Source: Aureispira sp. CCB-QB1
GTDB taxonomy: Bacteria; Bacteroidota; Bacteroidia; Chitinophagales; Saprospiraceae
NCBI GenBank assembly: GCA_945870185.1
Contig: CAMBRK010000026.1
Location: 1 to 49,548 of the forward strand
DNA length: 49,548 bases
Direction of reading: 5' to 3'
The notes below the pieces were generated by a model. That model saw nothing but the letters and a program-made list of their open reading frames with translations, was not told where the DNA came from and searched no databases. Numbering within the stretch: the first letter of the stretch is position 1; each line of letters begins with the position of its first letter. Shown here one piece after another: positions 38,978 to 46,454 of this stretch. A program made the position numbers and the translations under genes.

Positions 38978-39560
38978 AGAACAAAAATATATTTTTATTT
39001 TGAAAATGCAAAGAACAATGGCCTGAATAATAAATATTTACACCACATTATGAATATCTAGGTTTATTACAAACCCATGATTAAATAAAATACAAAGTTC
39101 GAACAAATAATCTTAGCTACTTGTTTATGCCATTTGCTGATTTAATATCTTTCTAATAGTTGAGTCTACTCCGAAAAGTGCCATTTTGCCATAACTTGTG
39201 ACGCATTAAAGCGTTAAAGGCACAAAGACAAAAAGAATCACAATTTACAAATCAATGATAATTAAATATTTGTGCAACTTAGATTCTTAGAGACTTTAAC
39301 GCTTGGGCGTCACAAGAGTGGCATTTCAACTTTTACGGTTTTTCGGAGTGGACTCAATAGTTTTAATTTTAGTAGATGGTAGATTCAGGTGATGACAAAT
39401 TACAGTCTTACAGGGAATGATTGTCTTTTTCTAGCTTCAAATGGATTAAAATCTTTTTTTTACCAATAAAAGGTAGTCTGAATGACACAACTTGGCCATT
39501 TAGATATTATCCATTAATCAAGACAAAAAAGAAGAATCCCAGAAAAACTTTAAAAAAGCT
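38978..39560. other. Intergenic region with a MITE insertion
   Basis: This 583-bp gap lies between the type-B surface protein gene and slyD. Its centre is the 196-bp element listed separately. The remaining flanks are AT-rich and show no gene, tRNA or clear promoter. Confidence 0.6.
39156..39361. mobile_element. MITE with 17-bp terminal inverted repeats and 5-bp target duplication
   Basis: The element spans 39161-39356 (196 bp). Its left end TGAGTCTACTCCGAAAA and right end TTTTCGGAGTGGACTCA are inverted with one mismatch, and it begins TG and ends CA. Perfect ATAGT repeats (39156-39160 and 39357-39361) flank it. Further inverted blocks inside (GTGACGC with GCGTCAC; AAGCGTTAAAG with CTTTAACGCTT) make most of it self-complementary. 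It has no open frame. TG...CA ends with 3-5-bp duplications are the IS3-family signature, so it is probably a non-autonomous element moved by an IS3-type transposase. Confidence 0.8.
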
Positions 39561-40073
39561 TTATCCATCGTGATCTAGTCCTCCTTGGTGTACATGTCCA
39601 TGATCTAGTTCGGATGCAGTAGCAGCGCGTACGGATAAGATTTCACCCTGAAAATGCAAGGTGTAGCCAGCCATGGGATGATTAAAATCTACGGTAATGG
39701 CTTCTTCTTTGGGCTCAATGACTACACCACGGTAAGTCCTGCCTTCATGATCATGCATGGTCAGTGGTGCGCCAGCTAGTAGCTTGCTTCTATCGATATT
39801 TCCTTGGTCATCAGCAAAACTTCCAATTGGAATTTCTACAACCGCTTGATCTTCATACAAGCCATAAGCATCTTCTGGCTCAAGAGTAAAAGCAAAACTG
39901 TCGCCTGCAACTTTATTTTCTAAATATTCTTCAAATGATGGTAACATCATACCTACTCCAAAAATAAACTCTAATGGTTCAGCTTGGTATGTTTCTTCAA
40001 TGAGCTCTCCATCTGCAGTATCTTCATTGAGTTTGTAGTGCAAAGACACTACTTGATTTTTTTGAATTTGCAT
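39561..40073 (-). CDS. slyD: FKBP-type peptidyl-prolyl isomerase, SlyD-like
   Basis: This 170-residue cytoplasmic protein has the SlyD layout: an FKBP half at the N terminus (VVSLHYKL...ETYQAEPLEFIFGVGMMLPSFEEYLENKVAGD), an IF chaperone flap in the middle, and the closing VDFNHPMAGYTLHFQGEI. The C-terminal tail is rich in histidine (HGHVHQGGLDHD), suited to nickel or other metal binding. It would speed prolyl isomerisation and act as a chaperone. It starts 8 bp after purM and shares its operon. The flap sequence includes an unusual insertion-like DDQGNIDRSKL, a normal kind of variation. Confidence 0.92.
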   Translation of the reverse strand: MQIQKNQVVSLHYKLNEDTADGELIEETYQAEPLEFIFGVGMMLPSFEEYLENKVAGDSFAFTLEPEDAYGLYEDQAVVEIPIGSFADDQGNIDRSKLLAGAPLTMHDHEGRTYRGVVIEPKEEAITVDFNHPMAGYTLHFQGEILSVRAATASELDHGHVHQGGLDHDG

Positions 40074-40081
40074 ATTTTAGA

Positions 40082-41269
40082 TTAATATTTGTAAATAATG
40101 GTTTCTTCAGGGGTAACCATATAAATTTGCTTACCTGCTGATTTTTCTACTCGGCCGATGATCGACGCTTCTATACCTAATGTAGCTGCTAAAGAGATCA
40201 TTTCTTTTGCACAAGTTTCATCAGATGTATAACATTCCAATCTGTGGCCCATATTAAATACTTGATACATTTCCCTAAGACTCAGGCCAGATTCGGACCT
40301 GATCCACTGAAATAAGGGTGGCACTTCCAGCAAATTATCTTTAATGATGACCACATCATCTGGCATAAACTTGCTTACCTTGGTCTGTCCACCTCCAGAG
40401 CAATGTATAACTCCGTGGATATATTTTTTGTATTGACTGATCATGGGCTTTAGCAATGGTAAGTATGTACGTGTCGGTGATAATACCAATTTTCCAAAAT
40501 CCATAGTTGAGCCCGAAATTTCAACTTGATCAGTAAGTTTTTTAGAGCCGGTGTAAACTACTTCATTGGGGATAAAAGGATTAAAAGACTCCGGATATTT
40601 TTCTGCATAGTATTTAGAAAAGACATCATGTCTAGCTGAGGTCAATCCATTGCTACCCATACCACCATTATACCTATCTTCATAGATGGTCTGGCCACTA
40701 GATGAAAAACCTACGATAAAATCTCCTGGCTTGATATCAATATCGACAACATCAGAACGACGCAATCTAGCAAAAGCGGTATATCCAACGTCAACAGTTC
40801 TCACGATGTCTCCTACATCTGCTGTCTCACCTCCTGACAATGTAATGTCTATGCCGTATTGTGCTAATTTATCTAAATACTCTTGAGTGTAATTGATGAG
40901 TGTGGAAATAACTTCTCCGGGTATGATATTTTTATTTCTGCCTATGGTTGATGACAATACGATATTGGTAAATGCACCTACACAGCCCATGTCATCGAGA
41001 TTCATAACGATGGCATCTTCTACTATGCCTTTCCAAACTGAAAGGTCTCCTGTTTCTCTCCAATAAATGTAGGCCAAACTGGTTTTGGTTCCCGCTGTAT
41101 CTGCGTGCATAATGTTGCAAAATGCTTGGTCCATACCCACAATATCAGGTATAATCTTACAAAACGCATTTGGAAATAGTCCCTTATCCAGGTATTTGAT
41201 CGCTTTATGTACTTCATCCTTTGAAGCAGATACACCTCTTAAATCATATTTCAAAGTACCGTCCGTCAT
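40082..41269 (-). CDS. purM: Phosphoribosylformylglycinamidine cyclo-ligase (AIR synthase)
   Basis: This 395-residue enzyme closes the imidazole ring in purine synthesis, making AIR from FGAM with ATP. Features seen are HADTAGTKTSLAYIY, VEDAIVMNLDDMGCVGA, LSGGETADVGDIVRTVDVG, GFSSSGQTIYEDRYNGGMGSNG and the late MGHRLECY. The protein is longer than the 345-residue E. coli enzyme, as is usual for the Bacteroidota type. It leads a two-gene operon with slyD, driven by a strong-looking promoter at about 41301. Confidence 0.93.
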   Translation of the reverse strand: MTDGTLKYDLRGVSASKDEVHKAIKYLDKGLFPNAFCKIIPDIVGMDQAFCNIMHADTAGTKTSLAYIYWRETGDLSVWKGIVEDAIVMNLDDMGCVGAFTNIVLSSTIGRNKNIIPGEVISTLINYTQEYLDKLAQYGIDITLSGGETADVGDIVRTVDVGYTAFARLRRSDVVDIDIKPGDFIVGFSSSGQTIYEDRYNGGMGSNGLTSARHDVFSKYYAEKYPESFNPFIPNEVVYTGSKKLTDQVEISGSTMDFGKLVLSPTRTYLPLLKPMISQYKKYIHGVIHCSGGGQTKVSKFMPDDVVIIKDNLLEVPPLFQWIRSESGLSLREMYQVFNMGHRLECYTSDETCAKEMISLAATLGIEASIIGRVEKSAGKQIYMVTPEETIIYKY

Positions 41270-41300
41270 GAATAGGTTTTACTATTTGGTTCAAAAATCA

Positions 41301-41332
41301 CAAAGGTACTTAAAAATCATTTTTTCAATCAA
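41301..41332 (-). promoter_or_regulatory. Promoter of the purM-slyD operon
   Basis: The minus strand has TACCTTTG (41301-41308), an exact -7 box, and a TTG (41330-41332) 21 bp upstream, fitting the -33 position. The predicted leader is about 25 nt. This is the best-formed -33/-7 pair in the window. The -7 octamer is identical to that before the tRNA-tuf operon. Confidence 0.6.
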
Positions 41333-41481
41333 GGATGATTCATTAAATTTGAAATTTTCAGATACAAATCTATGCAAAAATGACTATATCCGACATATTG
41401 GGGTTTTTTGAATAAAAAAAGACCATTAATTTCAACAATATATTATTTTCCTTGTATATTTATGCAATCAATTGTTCGGTC

Positions 41482-42171
41482 GTGAATTTATACATAAAAA
41501 ATTGTTTTTGGATTTTGTTTTTCATGTTAATATGTATTGAATCTCAAGCACAATATACCAAAAAAAACAGAGAAAAATACGCTGCAAGATATGGAATAAA
41601 ATTATCTGCAGGCGCTATCATGGCGAGAGAGGAAACCACTTACATCGGAAATGAAAGAGATCAGATTATACATCAAATCAAATTGGCAGATGCTATGCCA
41701 CAATTCAATGCTGGACTGTGGGGACAGAAGAGGTTTGGTTGGCTTTATTCTGAACTCAATATTCTATATTCCAGATATGGAATGGGATATGATGCTACGA
41801 CGTTCACTAGTTTCGGAGCACCTACTCAAAGAAAAAATGAGAGATTTGGATATGTAGATATGCAAGTTATGGCTGGTTTGATATCCAATGGATTTAGAAT
41901 AGGTGTAGGTCCGGTAATGCATATTTTGGCACATCATGAGTCACAACTGGTCAGTTTGGAAAATTACAGTCAAAGACTGCGCAGAGTAAGCTATGGTTTT
42001 AGTGGAGCAATAGGCTACGACATGGGTAAAATAAGCATTGATCTTAAATATGATAAGGCATTCCGAACGATAGGTGACCATATTTATTATAGGTATAAAA
42101 AAAGCCAGTTTTTTGAGACGCCAGATGGGATTACGTTTGCAGTAGCGTATTCTTTTGGAAAGGAATTTTAA
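41482..42171 (+). CDS. Predicted outer-membrane beta-barrel protein
   Basis: This protein of about 229 residues has a signal peptide ending SQA-Q, if started at the GTG at 41482; an upstream in-frame TTG or the later ATG at 41524 are alternatives. The mature part has amphipathic strands with aromatic ends (LWGQKRFGWLYSELNILYSRYGMGY; RFGYVDMQVMAGLISNGFRIGVG; ITFAVAYSFGKEF), ending in an aromatic residue, as for small PorT/OmpW-like barrels. It would sit in the outer membrane. It is divergent from purM and converges with the AI-2E-family gene. Exact family and substrate are not identifiable. Confidence 0.72.
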   Translation: MNLYIKNCFWILFFMLICIESQAQYTKKNREKYAARYGIKLSAGAIMAREETTYIGNERDQIIHQIKLADAMPQFNAGLWGQKRFGWLYSELNILYSRYGMGYDATTFTSFGAPTQRKNERFGYVDMQVMAGLISNGFRIGVGPVMHILAHHESQLVSLENYSQRLRRVSYGFSGAIGYDMGKISIDLKYDKAFRTIGDHIYYRYKKSQFFETPDGITFAVAYSFGKEF

Positions 42172-42199
42172 GTATTTCCTTTGATGATGTTTATAAAAG

Positions 42200-43276
42200 T
42201 TAAAGTTCTTCGGGGGTTTTAATGGTATCAGGTTTATTGGCGTCTACTCTTCCAAATTCATCCATATAGATCCTTGCGAGTATAAAAAATACAGAAAGCA
42301 TCAATGGCCCAAATATCACTCCAATAAACCCAAACATATTGATCCCCATAAAAACGCCTAACAATGTGATCAATGGGTGAACATCAGCTAGTTTTTTCTG
42401 TACTAAAAATCTGGCAATATTATCTACTGACCCGATCACAATGAATCCCCACAAAGCTACTCCTATACCTTCAAATGATCCTCCTACTATAAACTGAAAA
42501 ATGGCAAGTGGCAAATAAATTGCTAAAGTACCTATGATCGGGATAACACTACTAATGGCCGTTAGGATACCCATCAGCATGTATTCTTCTACCCCAAAAA
42601 TCCAATAACCTATGGTACCGACAAGACCCTGAATCAGTGCAACTATCGGTATTCCCAAAGCATTGCTATATACTAAATTTCTGATATCGGTAATAATTTT
42701 TTTGACATTGGCAGTTTTGAAGGGTACATTTTTACGAAGCCACCTTTCTACTTGTCTATTTTGTACCAGCATAAAGTAAAGCACCAAATACATCAGAAAA
42801 ACATTGCCTAAAGCAGAAAAAGTACCACCAAGCATTTTTTGAGCTACAGGAAGTACCTGACCTGAGATCTTTTGAACATTATCAGCGTTTAACACATCGA
42901 TTTGATAATGGGTTATCAGATATACATTGATTTTATCAAATACGCTATTGATCATGGCGGGATCTTGTACCACAGGGCCAATTTTATTAATAGCCACCGT
43001 CATCATATAAGCCAAAGGTATCACCATAATGACTAAAGAAAGCAACATCAAAACTAACGCAGCTACCCAAGCTGGCCATCGTCTTATGATGATTAAATAT
43101 TTCATGGGATGCATCAATATTACGTACAACGTAACTGACCCTAGAAATGAGCCAACCATGAAATACAATTCTGAAATGATGATAAATCCTAAAAAAATCA
43201 GAAAAGCTAAGAAAAAAAGTTGTCTGATCACATTAGGGTGAATCTGAAATTTGCCAAAGGCTGCTTTGATGGACAT
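42200..43276 (-). CDS. AI-2E family transporter (PerM-like)
   Basis: This 358-residue inner-membrane protein has about eight hydrophobic segments and the family signature near the C-terminal half (ALIQGLVGTIGYWIFGV; LTAISSVIPIIGTLAIYLPLAIF; LADVHPLITLLGVFMGINMFGFIGVIFGPLMLSVF). The family includes TqsA and PerM and probably exports small molecules or ions; AI-2 transport itself should not be assumed. A -7 box lies about 20-27 bp upstream of the start, pointing to its own promoter. Confidence 0.88.
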   Translation of the reverse strand: MSIKAAFGKFQIHPNVIRQLFFLAFLIFLGFIIISELYFMVGSFLGSVTLYVILMHPMKYLIIIRRWPAWVAALVLMLLSLVIMVIPLAYMMTVAINKIGPVVQDPAMINSVFDKINVYLITHYQIDVLNADNVQKISGQVLPVAQKMLGGTFSALGNVFLMYLVLYFMLVQNRQVERWLRKNVPFKTANVKKIITDIRNLVYSNALGIPIVALIQGLVGTIGYWIFGVEEYMLMGILTAISSVIPIIGTLAIYLPLAIFQFIVGGSFEGIGVALWGFIVIGSVDNIARFLVQKKLADVHPLITLLGVFMGINMFGFIGVIFGPLMLSVFFILARIYMDEFGRVDANKPDTIKTPEEL

Positions 43277-43295
43277 AAGCTATGATATTAAGTTG

Positions 43296-43303
43296 CAAAT
43301 ATA
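43296..43303 (-). promoter_or_regulatory. Candidate -7 element of the AI-2E-family gene
   Basis: The minus strand reads TATATTTG, matching TAnnTTTG, and predicts a leader of about 14 nt. A -33 box is not obvious. Confidence 0.45.
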
Positions 43304-43330
43304 GATATAAATAGCGGAATTGTTGAATTG

Positions 43331-43354
43331 CCTTTTTGCGAAAGTGCAAAAAGG
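43331..43354 (-). terminator. Hairpin between the DUF1287 and AI-2E-family genes
   Basis: CCTTTTTGC (43331-43339) pairs perfectly with GCAAAAAGG (43346-43354) over a 6-base loop. It lies 28 bp upstream of the AI-2E-gene -7 box and could end the transcript from the DUF1287 gene, though no T-run follows on the minus strand. Confidence 0.4.
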
Positions 43355-43468
43355 TTGTTCTTGATCTTGTATTACGACTTGTAAGTAGAAATATAATGAA
43401 AGTAGATGATTTTGTGCATTAGATTTTTTAGTATTCTACGATTCATCATTTTAAAATCATTCTTCCTT

Positions 43469-44113
43469 TTACCCCATATACCTGTAATGTCCCACCATAG
43501 GATGCAAAAACAGCCAATCTTCTAGCACTTGGCCCCAACCTGCATTATGCACGACCAAAGGAGTGCCTGCGTCGCTTTTTAAATGGGTGACGATACCTAT
43601 ATGGGGCATCTTCCCACCTATCAGCCAGGTTACTATGTCTCCAGGTTTATAGTCTTCTGTTACGGATGTAATCTTCTGCTTGAAGCCCTTTCTTTCAAAA
43701 AACACTTCCAAATTGGGTACTCTTCTATGGTCTATATTGGTATCTGTTGTTTTTAAGCCCCAACGCTTGGGATATACCGAGAAGTTGGATTTCATATCTT
43801 CATGTACTTGTTTTTGAAGATCAATTTGTATTTTTCTAAATGCCCTAATCACCACATCGGTACATACTCCTGTATGTGAAGGCACGTCACCACCTGGAAA
43901 ATCAATAGTTTGATAATCTGAAATGTAAACTACTTCGGGATTTATAATGGTCAAAGCAGCATTAGATAATTTTTCTCCCGTATTTTTAGGATGGGGAATG
44001 AAAGTAACTTCTACATCAGGACTATATATGATGCTCTGTAAGGAACCCAATGCCTGTTCATGTTTACATTGAGATAAAACTAATACTATAAAAAAGCCAA
44101 ATAAAATTCTCAA
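43469..44113 (-). CDS. DUF1287-family lipoprotein, predicted NlpC/P60-like fold
   Basis: This protein of 214 residues is best started at the TTG at 44113 (MRILFGFFIVLVLSQC), a lipoprotein signal with Cys16 as the lipid site; an in-frame TTG at 44140 would add nine residues. The DUF1287 region shows TGVCTDVVIRAFR (Cys84), RVPNLEVFFERKG, YKPGDIVTWL, KMPHIGIVTH (His171) and HNAGWG. Cys84 and His171 fit a papain/NlpC-P60-like dyad, so it may cleave peptide or amide bonds in the cell wall, but no function is proven. It sits alone on the minus strand. Confidence 0.82.
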   Translation of the reverse strand: MRILFGFFIVLVLSQCKHEQALGSLQSIIYSPDVEVTFIPHPKNTGEKLSNAALTIINPEVVYISDYQTIDFPGGDVPSHTGVCTDVVIRAFRKIQIDLQKQVHEDMKSNFSVYPKRWGLKTTDTNIDHRRVPNLEVFFERKGFKQKITSVTEDYKPGDIVTWLIGGKMPHIGIVTHLKSDAGTPLVVHNAGWGQVLEDWLFLHPMVGHYRYMG

Positions 44114-44211
44114 GAGACAATATTTATACCCATAGAACAAAATTTAGATAAAAATTATTGTGGTGTGTCAGTTAAGTTAGGAATGTAGGATTTTGTCACA
44201 AAGGTAGAAGA

Positions 44212-44340
44212 CTAGCCCGATATTGGTTTGACTTCGATACCATATCCTTCCGGTTTCAATATGTTCCAAACCTGACAAGGCTGACCGAATTCGGGTAACC
44301 TGTTTCTAATTAGGCTATTTCCAATTCCAATCATTTCCAT
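44212..44340 (-). CDS. Possible 42-residue small protein
   Basis: An ATG at 44340 opens 42 codons ending TAG at 44212. The peptide has a mixed, soluble-looking composition (N terminus MEMIGIGNSL; middle PEFGQPCQVWN; end EVKPISG) rather than the low-complexity product of AT-rich noise. It lies between the DUF1287 gene and a T9SS gene. No promoter was found. I do not recognise it and it may be a gene fragment. Confidence 0.3.
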   Translation of the reverse strand: MEMIGIGNSLIRNRLPEFGQPCQVWNILKPEGYGIEVKPISG

Positions 44341-44456
44341 GCTCTTATATATTTAGCTTTAATAAAGTTACTTTTTATTCTGAATATGTACAATATTACG
44401 TTATATCTATTTTGGCTTTAGAAGATGATTAGTAAAGCGGGACGCTTTTACCAATG

Positions 44457-44482
44457 TAAGCTAAGCAAGTACGCTTAGCTTA
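44457..44482 (-). terminator. Hairpin after the first PKD/T9SS gene
   Basis: TAAGCTAAGC (44457-44466) pairs perfectly with GCTTAGCTTA (44473-44482) over 6 bases. A second hairpin (AAAGCG-GGA-CGCTTT, 44434-44448) follows on the minus strand. The pair lies just downstream of the gene ending at 44493. Confidence 0.6.
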
Positions 44483-44492
44483 TCCAAAGCCA

Positions 44493-46364
44493 CTACATTT
44501 TCACCACCTTCCCCTCTTTTACTACTACTGCTTCACCCTTCCTTTGGTAAGAGCCTGTCACGCTTTGCGTGAGAAGGGCCGGGGATTGGTTTACCATATC
44601 CATCACTTTCCATACATACATGCCTGCTGGCAACCCACTCATGTCAACACTATTTTGCCCATAATAGATACGCTGTGTGATCACAGGTCTGCCAGTGAGA
44701 TCATAGATCATGACCTGACCAAAAGCAGGGACATACTCTACGAGAGTGATGAGTAAATAATCCTGTACCGGATTGGGAAAGAGAGATACATCTGCTCTGC
44801 TTATAGCCTCATCGTAACTACTGCTCGTACCTAGTGTAATGGTGCGGCAATTGGTATTACTACTATTTTCATTGCTGACCGTGAGGCAGACTTTGTATGT
44901 ACCATTTTGTGCAAAAGTATGATACGGACTCTGTGTACTCACTCGTGGACTACCATCTCCGAAGTCCCAAGACCACGTCTCTGGCCTGAAGTAACTTAGG
45001 TCTGTAAAACGCAGTTGCAGATGATCAGTACTGTCTGCTTCGTAGCGGTACTTGGCTATGGGATGATTGTCTAGGCCGAGGGTATCGCAGGATGAGCCGT
45101 CTAGTGGGCCAAGGCGATAGTGAGGGAAGTTGGGGATAGACCACGGATTATTAGGGATGCGGATAGCATGTTGTCTGAAAGATGATGCTGCACCTCCTTC
45201 ATTTGGATAATCCATCACGTGCATATGTTTGGCACTTGCAGCTCCTGAGACATTGTATAACCGACCATCAGGACCTGGAGCCCAAAATCCAAATTGTGTA
45301 GTTCTAAATCCAGGGATATCACCAAAATAAAATCCATCATAATTAGCCAAATGCACACGTGGTTTGCTTAAGTCTTTCATATCATACTGATATAGATCGT
45401 TCATATTATTGGCATAAAAGTATTTGCCATCAGGAGAGAAGATAGCACCTTGACCTAATGATGCTTCTGGAATGACTAAGGTATCATGAAATGGATTGCT
45501 CAGTAAGCCATTACATCGGTCAAAGTCATAAATAGATACTATACCTGTACTATCCCAATAAGCACCATCAACGGCTCCAAATTTATCTCCTTGCTGTGAA
45601 AAAGCAGATGTACCTAAAGCCAGTCGGGGGCTTTCCTTTCCTAATTTTTGGGTATGCACTTCTCTCACGCCTAATGGGTCAAGCAAAAATGTATGATAGG
45701 TGGTATTATCCTCAGTAATAGCTACAAGCCACCAGTCTCTGCCGTTGGCATGTCGACAAGCTTGTAGGTTATTTTTTATTTTAAAATTTTTTAATATTAT
45801 ATCTTTTTTAAATACACAACCTTTTTTAGAATTACCTTCAAAATCAATTACTGAATATTTGATACTTGTGGTATGCAGCTGGTCATAATCAAAAAAGCTA
45901 CTAAATAAATAAAGTAAGTCTTTACCTTCCGATAATTTTATGGGCAAAAAAAGGGAACCCTGAAACAAATTGTGCCCATATCTAATTCCTTTAATGGGGT
46001 CAAATCTTTGCAGCCAATAAGTACCAAAATTAATTGAATCCCCCCCTTTCATTATAGCATCGTTTACCTCAGATACAAACATTCCATTTGAACTGCAAAA
46101 ATATTCTCCATTATCTTTACAGTACAGTCCACAAGTGCCTCTAAACCTTAGTTGTCTCTTAGGGAAATATTCAATTCTCATAGGATCTGTATTAAAATTA
46201 AAATTAAATGGTGTAAATAACCTTAGACTGTCATTATTAATGGTTTGTTCAGTGGCATCGGCATTATTACCGAGTACCCAGACATAATCGTTCTTTTGAC
46301 AGAAACCATTAGATTTAATCATAAAAAGGAATAAATAATAAAGAAAAAGAAATTTATAAGGCAT
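44493..46364 (-). CDS. Secreted PKD-domain protein with T9SS C-terminal domain
   Basis: This 623-residue protein has a signal peptide (about 1-22). The first ~400 residues look like a beta-propeller-type region with repeated strand blocks (GAIFSPDGKYFYANNMNDLYQYD). A PKD domain follows (WSWDFGDGSPRVSTQSPYHTFAQNGTYKVCLTV). The C-terminal part (VSLFPNPVQDYLLITL...VMIYDLTGRPVIT...SGLPAGMYVWKV) is a type-A T9SS sorting domain. A short extra tail (GEAVVVKEGKVVKM) follows it. It is probably secreted or surface-bound; no enzyme motif is seen. It follows the next large T9SS gene by 90 bp, separated by a terminator. Confidence 0.82.
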   Translation of the reverse strand: MPYKFLFLYYLFLFMIKSNGFCQKNDYVWVLGNNADATEQTINNDSLRLFTPFNFNFNTDPMRIEYFPKRQLRFRGTCGLYCKDNGEYFCSSNGMFVSEVNDAIMKGGDSINFGTYWLQRFDPIKGIRYGHNLFQGSLFLPIKLSEGKDLLYLFSSFFDYDQLHTTSIKYSVIDFEGNSKKGCVFKKDIILKNFKIKNNLQACRHANGRDWWLVAITEDNTTYHTFLLDPLGVREVHTQKLGKESPRLALGTSAFSQQGDKFGAVDGAYWDSTGIVSIYDFDRCNGLLSNPFHDTLVIPEASLGQGAIFSPDGKYFYANNMNDLYQYDMKDLSKPRVHLANYDGFYFGDIPGFRTTQFGFWAPGPDGRLYNVSGAASAKHMHVMDYPNEGGAASSFRQHAIRIPNNPWSIPNFPHYRLGPLDGSSCDTLGLDNHPIAKYRYEADSTDHLQLRFTDLSYFRPETWSWDFGDGSPRVSTQSPYHTFAQNGTYKVCLTVSNENSSNTNCRTITLGTSSSYDEAISRADVSLFPNPVQDYLLITLVEYVPAFGQVMIYDLTGRPVITQRIYYGQNSVDMSGLPAGMYVWKVMDMVNQSPALLTQSVTGSYQRKGEAVVVKEGKVVKM

Positions 46365-46403
46365 TATATAAAATTTTTGATTGACTAAAAACTAGATAAA
46401 AAT

Positions 46404-46435
46404 CGTAGAGTAAGCTAAACGAAGCTTACTCTACG
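46404..46435 (-). terminator. Intrinsic terminator after the beta-helix/T9SS gene
   Basis: CGTAGAGTAAGCT (46404-46416) pairs perfectly with AGCTTACTCTACG (46423-46435) over a 6-base loop. On the minus strand the stem is followed by ATTTTTATC, a usable T-run. It lies 20 bp past the stop at 46455. Confidence 0.8.
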
Positions 46436-46454
46436 TTTCAATTTGAAAAGTTAA

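Noticed and set aside
39161-39356. CRISPR array or tRNA-like structure
   Set aside because: The repeats are inverted, not direct, with no regular spacers. The flanking target duplication explains the structure better as a MITE.
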